A DNA stretch of 64,000 bases from Wurfbainia villosa (GCA_025175895.1 CM045991.1:86601174-86665173), one strand, 5' to 3'. Positions 11,041 to 23,091 are shown, counted from the first letter of the stretch. Translations and numbers: made by a program. Notes: generated by a model not told the origin, from the sequence alone.

Positions 11041-11054
11041 AAAAAGGGGGAGAT
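11041..11054 (+). other. N polypurine tract
   Basis: AAAAAGGGGGAGAT directly precedes the 3' LTR and would prime plus-strand DNA synthesis. The same tract precedes the 3' LTR of P at 41454. Confidence 0.8.
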
Positions 11055-12257
11055 TGTTGGTGCAATCGGCCCAGGTCACGATTGACCGGGCTCGAGTTTG
11101 ACTCGAATTGTATTTTGATGTTAGACAAAATGTATGACATGGGATTATCATGTGAAGTCCAACATGGGTTGGCCACGTAATTCCGAGTGTGTAGACTTGG
11201 CGGTGAAAGTCCAACATTGGTTGGCATTTGGGAAGTCTTGAGGACTTGGCAAGTCACTAGTCTCGTAGGCTCGGGGTCTTTGAGTCGGTGAAGGATGACA
11301 TTGCGATGTCATGCGCTTGGTGCAAACGAGGGACCGCCGGACGAGGAGCGAATGGAGTGAGGCCCAAGGGAAGCAGACTTCAAGGGCAAGAGACATGAAG
11401 GATGACATTACGAAGTCGTGTTCTTGGTGCATCCGAGGGACGTAGGCCGAGGGAAGAGAGCTTCGGTGGGGAACTTCATGAGAGATGAGGTGGACTTGGC
11501 CAAGTGGCTAAAACTGAGTGCCGGATGCTCAAACAACTTGGTGTTTGAGGTTTTACCCGACATCAATCGACTGGTATAGGTGTCAGTCGACTACTCGAGG
11601 TCGATGGACTCGATTGATCAGGTTCTAGCCGAACAGTTGACTGCCAACACCATCAGTCGACTGCCGAGGGATGACAGTCAACTGATCAGGGTGAATTCAG
11701 GCATAGAATGTTTTCCAGTCGAGTGATCGCATCAACCACTCAACTGATGGGATCATCAGTCGATTGATGGGCATGATCGGTCGACTGATGATGGATCCGT
11801 TGGAATTTAGCCAGCGTGGATCAAGTCATTGTGAGAAAATGGCTACAGGACCAGTCGACCGATTGTCACGATCAGTCAACTGATGGGCACGGAATCAGCT
11901 CGATGCAAGTTATAAATGGAGCTCGAGATGAAGGATTTCGCTAAGACTTTTGGGGAGATTTTGGAAGGGAATTGCTGTTACATTCCAGTCCTTCAAGAGT
12001 AAACCAAAGCTAGCAACAAGCAAGAATTCAAAGCCATTTGTTGTAAAGTGTTCTTTACGTATTTCATTTGTGATCTTTGTATTTTCTTGTACATTTTGTA
12101 TTACTTGTTGTAATTACTTGTACGAGGTTTCTCCACCTCCGACATGTTGTCGAGAAGGAGTTATTATTAGTGTCGTACGCATAACACGAGCTCGTTGAGC
12201 TCACCCCGTGGAGTAGGAACCCTAAGGTTTCGAACCACGTATATCGTAAGTTGTCTC
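11055..12257 (+). mobile_element. N 3' LTR, left part
   Basis: This repeats the 5' LTR from its TGTTGGTGCAATCGG start. It is interrupted at 12258, within the sequence GTTGTCTC, by the alpha solo LTR and resumes at 23092. The segment keeps the palindrome cluster (about 11565-11890) and TATA box of the 5' copy. Confidence 0.88.
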
Positions 12258-13735
12258 TGTAGGGATGTATACTGAAAAGTCTATCTTTTGTATGAACATC
12301 TTTATTTTGAAATAAGAATCACATGATCATTGTTTGCATTTTTATGGTTATGCAATATTGTCTAATACATTACATTGTAGATAACATGGTGTGTGGTGTC
12401 ACACGGGAGATCATGTTATTGGCTCCTTGTAAAGTATAAGTAAAGGCTCACAACCGAGATGACTTTGGACAAACCATCGGAATGATTGTAGTGTGATTTG
12501 GTATTGGCTTGTCTTGACCATAGAATCACACTAGTACACTTTGTGTGTATTGAGCAGGACCGACTTATAGGTGATTCGATTTATTGCTGACTACATAATC
12601 GAATCGGACCTCAGATATTATTTTGTACATGCTTTTAATCTCGATATAATAACGGGAAAATATACTTAGTATTCATCTCTTTGATTTACCAATGGGCGAG
12701 ATTTATAGATTAAATCGATAGGCTCGGTAAGTTGGGAGATGATATTATTTATATGGTGTGTCGTTGATTATAGGAGGAAACCGTGTCCTATATATTAGGA
12801 TGATGATGTCCCCTTGAGGAGCTCATAAGGTTCATCATGTAAACCCTGCAGGTGGACTTGGTCCGACATGATGAAAAGGTTGAGTGGTACTACTCATGGA
12901 GTTAGATGTTGATTAATTAATGGTCAGTAAATTAATTAATCGATGGACATTCAAGATCTTAAACACGGGGAGAAAATATACAAATAATATATGGAGCCCA
13001 TATTAACTTATGGGGGTTGGTGAGGTAGATCAATGATAATCCTTTAGTGGATTGGATTATCATTAATGGATAGGACTTTATGTGGGCTTGATCCATGGGT
13101 GGCCAAGATTCAACTCCTCCTCATGGTCCCTAATGTAGGCTATTAACACCTCTTGAAGCTTAGATCCAATGGATAGAAACAAAACTCTAGATCCAAAGGT
13201 AGAGATTAAATCTCTAGATTCAACGGTTAAGATTAAATCTCTAGATCCGACGGTTGAGATTAAATCCCTAGAACCAATGGTGGAGATTAAAAGGAGGCTT
13301 ATCCCTAACTCTATAAAAGGAGAGCAAGGGGTTGGCGTGGAGAATAATTCAAGAGGAGCTAGGGTTTTGGAGTTTGTGGCAAGAAGAGGAGCTAGGGTTT
13401 GGGCTTGGGCTTGGGCGACACCTAATAAGGAAATATTTTCCTTGTGTTGTTCTTCTTCCCCAAGATGTCGGCGCCCCTCCAACCTTTTCCAGCCATTGGC
13501 CGGCAGCCAAAGATCCTCCTCTCCTTCTCCTTAGGTGGTGGAAACAAGACTTAGGCCTTTCCCAAGGTGTCTTGGTAGGTTTCCATCATCATCTCCTCCT
13601 CCTAGTTGGCCGGCGGCAAGGATTCCCCTTGTTGTTTGTTGGTTGGCTATAGGAAGGAGAAGAACCTTGTTTCTATTCTTCCTCTTGCTCGGAACGAGCA
13701 AGGAAGGAAAATTGGCGATCTAGGAGCTTCAACTT
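12258..13735 (+). mobile_element. Alpha solo LTR, left part
   Basis: This starts TGTAGGGATGTATACTG and matches the alpha LTR of C3. It is interrupted by C1 at 13736 and completed at 22656-23086, giving about 1909 bases of LTR without internal sequence. GTCTC flanks it on both sides (12253-12257 and 23087-23091). A complete duplication round a single LTR is the mark of recombination between two LTRs of a former full element. Confidence 0.88.
13190..13291 (+). repeat. 27-bp tandem array upstream of TATA, solo LTR
   Basis: Four degenerate 27-base units of the type GATCCGACGGTTGAGATTAA lie here. They are the same array that occurs eight times in the C1 5' LTR and six times in its 3' LTR. A TATA box (TATAAAA, 13312-13318) follows closely. 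Confidence 0.75.
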
Positions 13736-14672
13736 TGTTGGGATGTATACTGAAAGCCTTGCTCTTTTGTATGAACATCTTTATTTTGAAATAAGAATCA
13801 CATTATCATTGTTTGCATATTTTTATAGTTATGCAAAATTGTCTAATATTTTACATTGTAGATAACATGGTGCTTGGTGTGGCACAGAAGATCATGTTAT
13901 CAGTCCCTTGTAGAGTATAAGTAGAGGCTCACAACTAAGATGGTTTTGGACAAACCATTGGCATGGTTGTAGTGTAGCTTGGTATTGTTTTATCTTGAAC
14001 ATAGAGTTACACTAGTACACTTAGGTGTATTGAGCAGGACCGACATAGAGGTGATTCAATTTATTGCTGACTGCATAATTGAATCGGACCTCGGATATTA
14101 TGTTGTACATGCTCTTAATCCCGATATAATAACGGGCACATGTACTTAGTATTTATTTCTTTGATTTACCAAAGGGTGAGATTTCTATGGATTAAATCAA
14201 TAGGCCCGGTAAGTTGGGAAATGATGTTATTTACATGGTGTGCCGTTGATTATAGGAGGAAACCGTGTCCTATGTATTAGGTTGATGATGTCCCCTTGAG
14301 GAGCTCATAAGGTTCATCATGTAAACCCTGCAGGTTGACTTAGTCAACATGATGATAAGGTTGAGTGATACTACTCGAGGAGTTAGATGTTAATTAATTG
14401 ATGGTTAGTAAATCAATTAATTGACGGACATTCGATATCTTAAACACGGGGAGATAGATGTACAAATAATATATGGAGCCCATATTAATTTATGGGGGTT
14501 GGTGAGGTAGTTCAATGATGATCCTCTAGTGGAATGGAACATCATTGATGGATCAAGTTTGTGTGGTTCCGATCCATCGGGTGGCCAAAACCCAACTCCT
14601 CCTCATGATCCCTATCGTAGCCTAATATAAACCTCATGAAGTCTAGACCAAATGATGGAAAACAAATCTCTA

Positions 14673-14884
14673 GATCCGACGGTTGGGATTAAATCCCTAG
14701 AACCGACGGTGGAGATTAAATCTCTAGATCCGACGGTTGGGATTAAAACCCTAGAACCGACGGTGGAGATTAAATCTCTAGATCCGACGGTTGGGATTAA
14801 AACCCTAGAACCGACGGTTGAGATTAAATCTCTAGATCCGACGGTTGAGATTAAAACCCTAGAACCGACGGTGGAGATTAAACC
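14673..14884 (+). repeat. 27-bp tandem array, C1 5' LTR (8 units)
   Basis: Eight units alternate between GATCCGACGGTTGGGATTAA and GAACCGACGGTGGAGATTAA forms, so the higher-order unit is 54 bases. The array ends about 20 bases before the TATA box. The 3' LTR has two units fewer, which accounts for most of the 61-base length difference between the LTRs. Confidence 0.85.
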
Positions 14885-14902
14885 AAGGCCTAAACCTAAC
14901 TC

Positions 14903-14912
14903 TATATATATA
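14903..14912 (+). promoter_or_regulatory. TATA box of C1 5' LTR
   Basis: TATATATATA in the context AACTCTATATATATAGGC lies just after the 27-base array. It is conserved in the 3' LTR near 21597. Confidence 0.6.
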
Positions 14913-15963
14913 GGCTTAAGGTGGGCGGCAAAGAGATGATGTTTGATGATGGATGCTAAGGAGATTAGGGTTTAGCCTCTCATTGCTTGGGCGGCAAGAA
15001 ACCCTAAGGAGGAAACCCTAATTGGATTAGGGTTTGGCTCTCTGGTTGGGCGGCAAGGTATGGAAGGGAGAGTGGGCGACAACTTATGGAGGATCTCTTC
15101 TTCTTCCAAGATGGTGGCCGGCTCCTAGATCTCTTCCCTCCACCTTGGTTGGGTGGCAAGTAAGCCTAAAGAGGAAACCCTAACTAGGGTTTGACTCCTA
15201 TGGTTGAGCGGCTAGGGTTTGCAAGAAGGTGGGCGGCATCTATAGGAGAGGATCTCTTCTTCTTCCTAGGGTGTGGCCGGCTCCTTCCTCTATTCCCTCG
15301 ACCTTGGTCGGAGCCCAACATATTCCCTTTCTCCTCTTCACTCCATCTTGGCCGGCGGCACTAGGAGCTAGGGTTTGTCCCTAGTTCAGTTCCTTTGTTG
15401 TTTCCATTTTGTTCTCTCTATTCTTGGGGCCGGCGGCATCAATCCTTTGAGGATTGGTGGTTGGCTCAAGCAAGAAGGGAAAGAGAGTTCTTCTTTCTTT
15501 GGATTGAAGAAGATCTAGGAAGCTTCAACTTGTGGAGGATCTTCGCCCACACGAAGTCTACAAGGAGGTTAGGACATACGATAGAAGATCAAGAGGTATA
15601 AAAGTTTTACAACTTTTATTATTGATCTTTGCATGTTCTTATTGTTATGCTAGCTTATGTTCTTTATGTTAGTATGTGTTGATTATACTAGTTTACATTC
15701 GTATGTATTTGTATAATCATGGACCCCGAAAACAAACACAAAAATGGGCGATCTGTCCGTCGTCTCTTCCGCGGCTAACCGACTAGAAGAGTTGATTGCT
15801 TGAACAACAAGTTTGTTCAAGCAATTGCTCGAGTCATTAGCACGACGACGAATTGGTTGTGCTTAGGAAACTCATCCCATCCGGATTAGTTTTCATTAGT
15901 GAAAATTTTAATCCGGGGACATGGGAGTCGATGAGCATTACGAGGAATAGCACGATGCCAACA

Positions 15964-17558
15964 ATTGGTATCAGAGCCACGGTTTCCGATTTTGTGTTTT
16001 GGATTCGGTTACTTTCACGCACTTATCATATATTGTGTATGCCAGATAATAGTAGGATGTGCGTAGTCTAACTTTTTGGTTGCAGGCATAAGGTCTAACT
16101 ATTATGGCTATATATGTGTGCATGTGATTGCATGTGTGTGTGATTGTATATTATTTGAATCCTCGGGGTTGACGAGGCTAAATTAGTATTTAATTTTTGT
16201 AATTGAATACGACATTGTTTAGCCACTCTTTATTTTATTTTACTTTCAATCTAGATTTCATGTACACTCCCTTGTGGAGTATAGGATCGATGGGTGTAAA
16301 ATAAAATAGGTTTTATTCTCGTCTCGGATCTCCGGATGACTCGTACATGGCGTAGGAGGAGCGGACGAGGTGGCGACACGACGGGACGCATATTGGAGAA
16401 CAATGCCATAATAGTTGGAAAAAAATTCTGTTTTTTCCATATTTATTGCTGATTTGTTTTATATGCATGTTGTGTATGCTTGAAAATTCCTCATTTTCAA
16501 TTTACTAAGTGGGAGAGGGATATTTTAATTAATTCCCACGGCCTCCATTACAATTTGATGTGTGATGCAACAAACTTGCGCATCGGCTCTGAGTGCCTTC
16601 CTCCCCATCGGATGAGTTTGTTTGTGGATCACTAGGTCAAATAATGGTTATAGGAAATTATCTAGGAGCGTGTGTACTTCCACAGCGGTAAGGCACAGAA
16701 TTCGAAATAATTCCCTTAGTACCGTGTAATGGTGCACATTTAGATGCAAATAAAAAGTAGTTTTATTTGTAGGGCCGAAGAGGAACCAACTATTAATTTT
16801 ATTTGTCAAAAAGTAAGGTTGACAAGATAATAAAATTAATGGGTTAAACCTCCTCTTACAAATGTAGAATTCGTATACGTCCACACTATCGTGGCATGCG
16901 ATATTCTCGGTGTTTGAGGTGTTGGTTGATTTCGAAATTTTATTGTTTGAGGAATCAATAATTTTTATTGAAATATACAGTAATAATAAGCATGTTGTGT
17001 GTGCTTGAAAATTCCTCATTTTCAATTTACTAAGTGGGAGAGGGACATTTTAATTAATTCCCGTGGCCTCCATTACAATTTGACATGTGATGCAACAAAC
17101 TTGCGCGTCGGCTCTGAGTGCCTTCCTCCCCATCGGATGAGTTTGTTTGCGGATCACTAGGTCAAATAATGGTTATAGGAAATTATCTAGGAGCGTGTGT
17201 ACTTCCACAACGGTAAGGCACATAATCCGAAATAATTCCCTTAGTACCGTGTAATGGTGCACACTTAGATGCAAATAAAAAGTATCCTCCCCATCGGAGT
17301 CACTGCTTTTATTTGTAGGGCCAAAGAGGAACCAACTATTAATTTTATTTGTCAAAAAGTAAGGTTGACAAGATAATAAAATTAATGGGTAAAACCTCCT
17401 CTTACAAATGTAGAATTCGTATACGTCCACACTATCATGGCATGCGATATTCTCGGTGTTTTGAGGTGTTGGTTGATTTCGAAATTTTATTGTTTGAGGA
17501 ATCAATAATTTTTTGAAATCTAAAGTAATGATCTATGTGATTCTTAGGATTTTCAAAA
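15964..17558 (+). other. C1 primer site and long leader with internal duplication
   Basis: ATTGGTATCAGAGCC at 15964-15978 is the tRNA-iMet primer site. The leader that follows is non-coding and includes a duplication: 16465-16989 is repeated at 16990-17514. The second unit has an extra TCCTCCCCATCGG-like insertion near 17284, as does the single copy in C3 (59700-60215). The duplication is therefore private to C1. Confidence 0.8.
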
Positions 17559-18060
17559 TTGACTTTCAGTCCACTTACTGTGATACTAAAGGAAATAAAC
17601 TTACTGTACCTAAATAATGTTGATTGGAAAAGATTCTAGATATTGTCTTATCTGCTAAGGAGTACAAGTATGCGCTCTTCAAATAGTGTTCTCAAGCCAT
17701 CGTTGCTCTAAAAGGATTTCTACTTCTAAGCCGAAAGGCAAGAAGAAGAAGAAACAAGGTGGAGCAAAGATGGTGGGAGGATCTCAGGGAAGAGTGAAGA
17801 AGCCGAAAGGCAAGTACTTCACTTGCAAGGTGATGGACATTGGAAGAAGGACTGTCCCCAATCCAAAATAGAACAAAGGTATATCTTTTGGACTAGTCAT
17901 TGAAACATGATTAGGTGATATCTACCAAGACTGTGAGTTGATACGGAGCCACTAATCATGTCCGCAACAATTTGCAGGGGTTCCAGAAACCCGATGACTA
18001 GCTAAAGGGAGATTACCATTTACTTGGGCAATGCCATGATGGTGGCGCTATTGCAAGGGG
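17559..18060 (+). pseudogene. C1 gag and protease remnant
   Basis: The Gag start matches C3 at 60252, but the ATG has become TTG. Most of the central Gag is missing. The lysine-rich segment KGKKKKKQGG is still legible at 17730-17760, followed by a damaged zinc knuckle and a protease region whose catalytic DTGA context is lost. Stops and frameshifts are frequent. Protein processing is impossible from this copy. Confidence 0.75.
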
Positions 18061-19060
18061 GAGAAGTTTTATTTATCTCTTGAGAATAATAAAACTTTGG
18101 TTCTGGAAAATTCCCTTTATGTACCTTTATTTAGAAAGAATTTAATTTTAGTTTCTAAATTATTATGGATGGATATTCTATTTCTTTTAATGACAGAGTT
18201 GTTATAAAAGGAATAGGGAGAATATCTATTCAGGTACATTGAAAGGAAATTTGAACCAAAACCTCCCACGATGCAAATTGAAGTTAATAACTCATCTTCT
18301 AATTCCAATAAGAGAAAAGAACCTTCGAAGATGAACCAAACATATCTTTGACTTCTTAGGCTTGGTCACATTAACCTAAGCAGAATTCAAAGGTTGAAAA
18401 CTGATGAACCTTTGGGTTCATTAGTTGTGGAGGATCTCCCAACCTACGAATCTTGCTTGGAGGGTAAAATGACCAAGAGGCCTTTTTAAGGCCAAGGGGT
18501 ATAGATACAAAGATGTGTTGGAGATGGTTCATTCTGATTTGTGTGGTCCTATGGCTATCTAGGCAAGAGGTAATCTTGAATATTTCGTCTCTTTTGTAGA
18601 TGATTATTCAAGATATGGATGACACTACGATCTGATCGTGGTGGTGACAACCTCTTGGGAGAGTTTAGGAACTACTTATCAGAGGTTGGGATTCAATCCC
18701 AATTGACTGCACCTGGCACACCCCAGCAGAACGGTGTAGCAGAGCGAAGGAATAGGACTCTTATGGAGATGGTTAGATCGATGATGAGTTATTCTGACTT
18801 GTTTTATAGTCCTAGAGATCAGAGGGTGATCGTTAACACGAACACCAGATTTCTAGAGGAAGACTATGTGATAAAGCCACAAGCCCAAGAGTAAAATTGT
18901 TCTGGAAGAGTTAAAAAGGGAAGTCACTTCTTTAGTACCACCGGTACAAGAGGATATACCACATGTCACTGCACCGCGTGTCACAAAGGATACACAGATG
19001 ATACCTCGTCGTAGTGGGAGGGTTGTTAGACAGCCTCTTAGATTCATGTTTTTGGGTGAA
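18061..19060 (+). pseudogene. C1 integrase remnant
   Basis: It matches C3 60850-62169 but lacks two segments. About 100 bases are missing after GATGATTATTCAAG (near 18615), and about 235 bases after CTGACTTG (near 18800). The catalytic stretch with SDRGG and the PQQNGV glutamate region survives within an open segment at 18619-18894. Tracts upstream are interrupted by stops, including a TAG where C3 has CAG. Confidence 0.78.
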
Positions 19061-20450
19061 TCTTCTGATTTGGTCCCTAGCAAACATGAACCTGATCCCT
19101 AGACATACGACGAGACAATCCAAGATATAAATATGACATCTTGGCAAAGTGCAATGAATACTGAGATTGAATCTATGGATTCAAGTCAGGTCTAGGAGCT
19201 CTTATGCATAGCAGCTCATATGGATTATGAGGTGTGGCAGATGGATGTCAAGACAACTTTCCTTAATGGAAGTCTTGAGGAAAACATCTATATGAAGCAA
19301 CCAGAGGGATTCATTGCTAAGGGCAAAGAACGTATTGTATGTAAGCTTAATCGGTCCATTTATGGACTGAAGCAAGCTTTGAGGTCTTGGAACATCCGCT
19401 TTGATGAGGTAAATCCAGACTTATGGATTTATTCAAAGTCTGGATGAGTCTTGTGTATACAAGAGATGTCACGGAAACGTAGTGGTATTTCTTGTACTAT
19501 ACGTAGATGACATTTTGGTAGTTGGCAACAATATCAGAGTGTTATCAGACGTAAGGGTATGGTTGTCCAAACAGTTTTGAAGGACTTGGGAGAAGTGGGA
19601 CACATCCTTGGGATCAAGGTTAGTGTGCTAATCCCAAGCTTCATACATAGACACAATCTTGATCATTTTAGCATGCAGAACTCCAAGAAAGGTTTTCTAC
19701 CTTTTTGGCATGGAGTACCTTTATCTAAAGAGATGTGTCCCAACATCAAAGAAGATAGAGGAGATGAAGGCGGTTCCTTATGCTTCGGTAGTAGGAAGCC
19801 TCATGTATGCGATGCTCTGTACTAGACTAGATATTTTCTTTGCCGTAGGCATGGTCAGCAGATATCAGAGTAATCCAGGACAGGGACATTGGACTACGGT
19901 AAAGCATATATTGTAGTGCCTGAGAAGGACTAGGGATTATATACTAGTTTACCGTGCAGACCAATTACTCCCTTTGGGTTGCATGGATTGTGATTTCCAA
20001 TCAGATAGGAATAACAGTAAGTCTACCTCAGGTTTTGTGTTTACTTTAGGAGGTGGAGCCATTGTATAGAGGAGTGCCCAGCAGAAATGCGTGGCGGACT
20101 CCACCATGGAAGCTGAGTATGTGGCAGCCTATGAGGCGGCCAAAGAAGCTGAGTGGCTCAGGAACTTCCTGATGGACTTGGATGTGATTCCTGGTTTGTC
20201 CAGAACTATCACAATTTAAAGTGATAATAATGGTGCAATTGCAAACTCGAAGGAACCACGAGCCTATAAGGCTAGTAAACACATAGAGCGCGAGTACCAC
20301 CTGATATGAGAAATCATATAGGAGGTAGAAGTTGTTGTCGCCTAGATTGCATCAGAGGATGACCTGGTAAACCCTTTTCACTAAGGCCCTTCTAGCGAGA
20401 GCTTTGATAGGCATGTGGAGGGAAGGGGAATCATATGTATGGCAGTGTGA
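19061..20450 (+). pseudogene. C1 reverse transcriptase / RNase H remnant
   Basis: The sequence starts in the region before reverse transcriptase, then jumps from GGTCTAGGAGCT to CTTATGCATAGCAGC, losing about 190 bases of the RT N-terminus. The YVDDIL catalytic stretch is legible near 19500, and the RNase H part runs to TGA 20448-20450. Several stops correspond to TGG or CAG codons in C3, consistent with cytosine deamination. Confidence 0.78.
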
Positions 20451-20470
20451 TGACAGCATAGTCTTTTAGT

Positions 20471-20483
20471 ATAAGTGGGAGAT
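20471..20483 (+). other. C1 polypurine tract
   Basis: ATAAGTGGGAGAT directly precedes the 3' LTR. The identical tract occurs in C3 at 63821-63833. Confidence 0.8.
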
Positions 20484-22650
20484 TGTTGGGATGTATACTG
20501 AAAGCCTTACTCTTTTGTATGAACATCTTTATTTTGAAATAAGAATCACATGATCATTGTTTGCATATTTTTATAGTTATGCAAAATTGTCTAATATTTT
20601 ACATTGTAGATAACATGGTGCTTGGTGTGGCACAGAAGATCATGTTATCAGTCCCTTGTAGAGTATAAGCAGAGGCTCACAACCAAGATGGTTTTGAACA
20701 AACAATTGGCATGGTTGTAGTGTAGCTTGGTATTGTTTTATCTTGAACATAGAGTTACACTAGTACACTTAGGTGTATTGAGCAGGACCGACATAGAGGT
20801 GATTCAATTTATTGCTGACTGCATAATTGAATCGGACCTCGGATATTATGTTGTACATGCTCTTAATCCCGATATAATAACGGGCACATGTACTTAGTAT
20901 TTATTTCTTTGATTTACCAAAGGGTGAGATTTCTATGGATTAAATCAATAGGCCCGGTAAGTTGGGAAATGATGTTATTTACATGGTGTGCCGTTGATTA
21001 TAGGAGGAAACCGTGTCCTATGTATTAGGTTGATGATGTCCCCTTGAGGAGCTCATAAGGTTCATCATGTAAACCCTGTAGGTTGACTTAGTCAACAAGA
21101 TGATAAGGTTGAGTGGTACTACTCGAGGAGTTAGATGTTAATTAATTGATGGTTAGTAAATCAATTAATTGACGGACATTCGATATCTTAAACACGGGGA
21201 GATGGATGTACAAATAATATATGGAGCCCATATTAATTTATGGGGGTTGGTGAGGTAGTTCAATGATGATCTTCTAGTGGAATGGAACATCATTGATGGA
21301 TCAAGTTTGTGTGGTTCCAATCCATCGGGTGGCCAAAACCCAACTCCTCCTCATGGTCCCTATCGTAGCCTAATATAAATCTCATGAAGTCTAGATCAAA
21401 TGATGGAAAACAAATCTCTAGATCCGACGGTTGGGATTAAATCCCTAGAACCAACGGTGGAGATTAAATCTCTAGATCCGACGGTTGGGATTAAATCCCA
21501 AGAACCGACGGTTGAGATTAAATCTCTAGATCTGACGGTTGAGATTAAAACCCTAGAACTGACGGTGGAGATTAAACCAAGGCCTAAACCCAACTCTATA
21601 TATAGGCTTAAGGTGGGCGGCAAAGAGATGATGTTGGATGATGGATGCTAAGGAGATTAGGGTTTAGCCTCTCATTGCTTGGGCGGCAAGAAACCCTAAG
21701 GAGGAAACTCTAATTGGATTAGGGTTTGGCTCTTTGGTTGGGCGGCAAGGTATGGAAGGGAGAGTGGGCGGCAACTTGTGGAGGATCTCTTCTTCTTCCA
21801 AGATGGTGGCCGGCTCCTAGATCTCTTCCCTCCACCTTGGTTGGGCAGCAAGTAAGCCTAAGGAGGAAACCCTAACTAGGGTTTGGCTCTTATGGTTGGG
21901 CAGCTAGGGTTTGCAAGAAGGTGGGCGGCATCTATAGGAGAGGAGCTCTTCTTCTTCCTAGGGTGTGGCCGGCTCCTTCCTCTATTCCCTCCACCTTGGT
22001 CGGAGCCCAACATATTCCCTTTCTCCTCTTCACTCCATCTTGGCCGGCGGCACTAGGAGCTAGGGTTTGTCCCTAGTTCGGTTCCTTGGTTGTTTCCATT
22101 TTGCTCTCTCTATTCTTGGGGCCGGCGGCATCAATCCTTTGAGGATTGGTAGTTGGCTCAAGCAAGAAGGGAAGTTCTTCTTTCTTTGGATTGAAGAAGA
22201 TCTAGGAAGCTTCAACTTGTGGAGGATCTTCGCCCACACGAAGTCTACAAGGAGGTTAGGACATACGATAGAAGATCGAGAGGTATAAAAGTTTTACAAC
22301 TTTTATTATTGATCTTTGCATGTTCTTATTGTTATGCTAGCTTATGTTCTTTATGTTAGTATGTGTTGATTATACTAGTTTACATTCGTATGTATTTGTA
22401 TAATCATGGACCCCGAAAACAAACACAAAAATGGGCGATCCGTCCGTCGTCTCTTCTGCGGCTAACCCACTAGAAGAGTTGATTGCTTGAACAACAAGTT
22501 TGTTCAAGCAATTGCTCGAGTCATTAGCATGACGACGAATTGGTTATGCTTAGGAAACTCATCCCATTTGGATTAGTTTTCATTAGTGAAAATTTTAATC
22601 CGGGGACATGGGAGTCGATGAGCATTACGAGGAATAGCACGATGCCAACA
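20484..22650 (+). mobile_element. C1 3' LTR
   Basis: It is 2167 bases long, starts TGTTGGGATGTATACTG and ends GATGCCAACA. It is followed by the second copy of AACTT. It differs from the 5' LTR by scattered substitutions and by having six instead of eight 27-base units (21421-21577). Confidence 0.9.
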
Positions 22651-22655
22651 AACTT

Positions 22656-23086
22656 TTGGTAGATCATCGCCCACACGACGTCCGAAAGGAGGAAGGTCAT
22701 ACATTAGAAGATTGAGAGGTATATCTATTCTCTATTTTCTTTTGTTACTTGCTTGTATTTGTTTTTCCAATTATGAGCATGATATAAATTCTGTTTGTGG
22801 CTAAATAATACTTGGATCCCGAACATAAATACAAAAATCGGCGATCCGGACATCGTCTATTCTGCGGCTACTCGTAGAATAGAGGATGGTCGCTTGAACA
22901 ACGAGTTTGTTCAAGTGACCTCTCTAAACGAATAGCACGACGATGACTTGGTTGTTTGAGCAATCCCTTTTGTCTAGGATTAAATTTTTTAATCCGGGGA
23001 CATCGATGGGATCGCCATGAACAAACAACCAAGGTGTAGTGGGAAGCGAAGTTTCCCCTCACGGACTCGATAAGCAAAACCCTTCA
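22656..23086 (+). mobile_element. Alpha solo LTR, right part
   Basis: This continues the solo LTR after C1 and matches C3 at 58800-59225. It ends at AACCCTTCA followed by the GTCTC duplication (23087-23091). The end differs from the CCCAACA end of C3, so this LTR belongs to a slightly different subfamily or has mutated. Confidence 0.85.
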
Positions 23087-23091
23087 GTCTC

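Larger units (their letters stand above)
13736..15963 (+). mobile_element. C1 5' LTR
   Basis: It is 2228 bases long, from TGTTGGGATGTATACTG to GATGCCAACA. It contains the 27-base tandem array (14673-14884), the TATA box TATATATATA at 14903-14912, and a GC-richer downstream part with repeated GGCGGC / GGCCGGC segments. Open frames inside it are by-products of the repeats and are not treated as genes. Confidence 0.9.
13736..22650 (+). mobile_element. Alpha copia element C1 (complete but internally deleted)
   Basis: Two LTRs (13736-15963 and 20484-22650) bound a 4.5-kb internal region with primer site and polypurine tract. AACTT is duplicated at 13731-13735 and 22651-22655. The pol remnants match C3 but have three large deletions and many stops. 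The LTRs remain very similar, so this dead copy must have been moved by proteins made elsewhere, or else decayed quickly after insertion. Confidence 0.92.

Noticed and set aside
14652..14939. Open frame with 9-residue repeats (SLDPTVGIK / TLEPTVEIK)
   Set aside because: It is the translation of the 27-base tandem array in the LTR promoter; a 27-base period always gives an open repeating frame.
17173..17505. 110-codon minus-strand frame repeated at 16648-17025
   Set aside because: It repeats only because the leader is duplicated; it is antisense and absent as a frame in C3.
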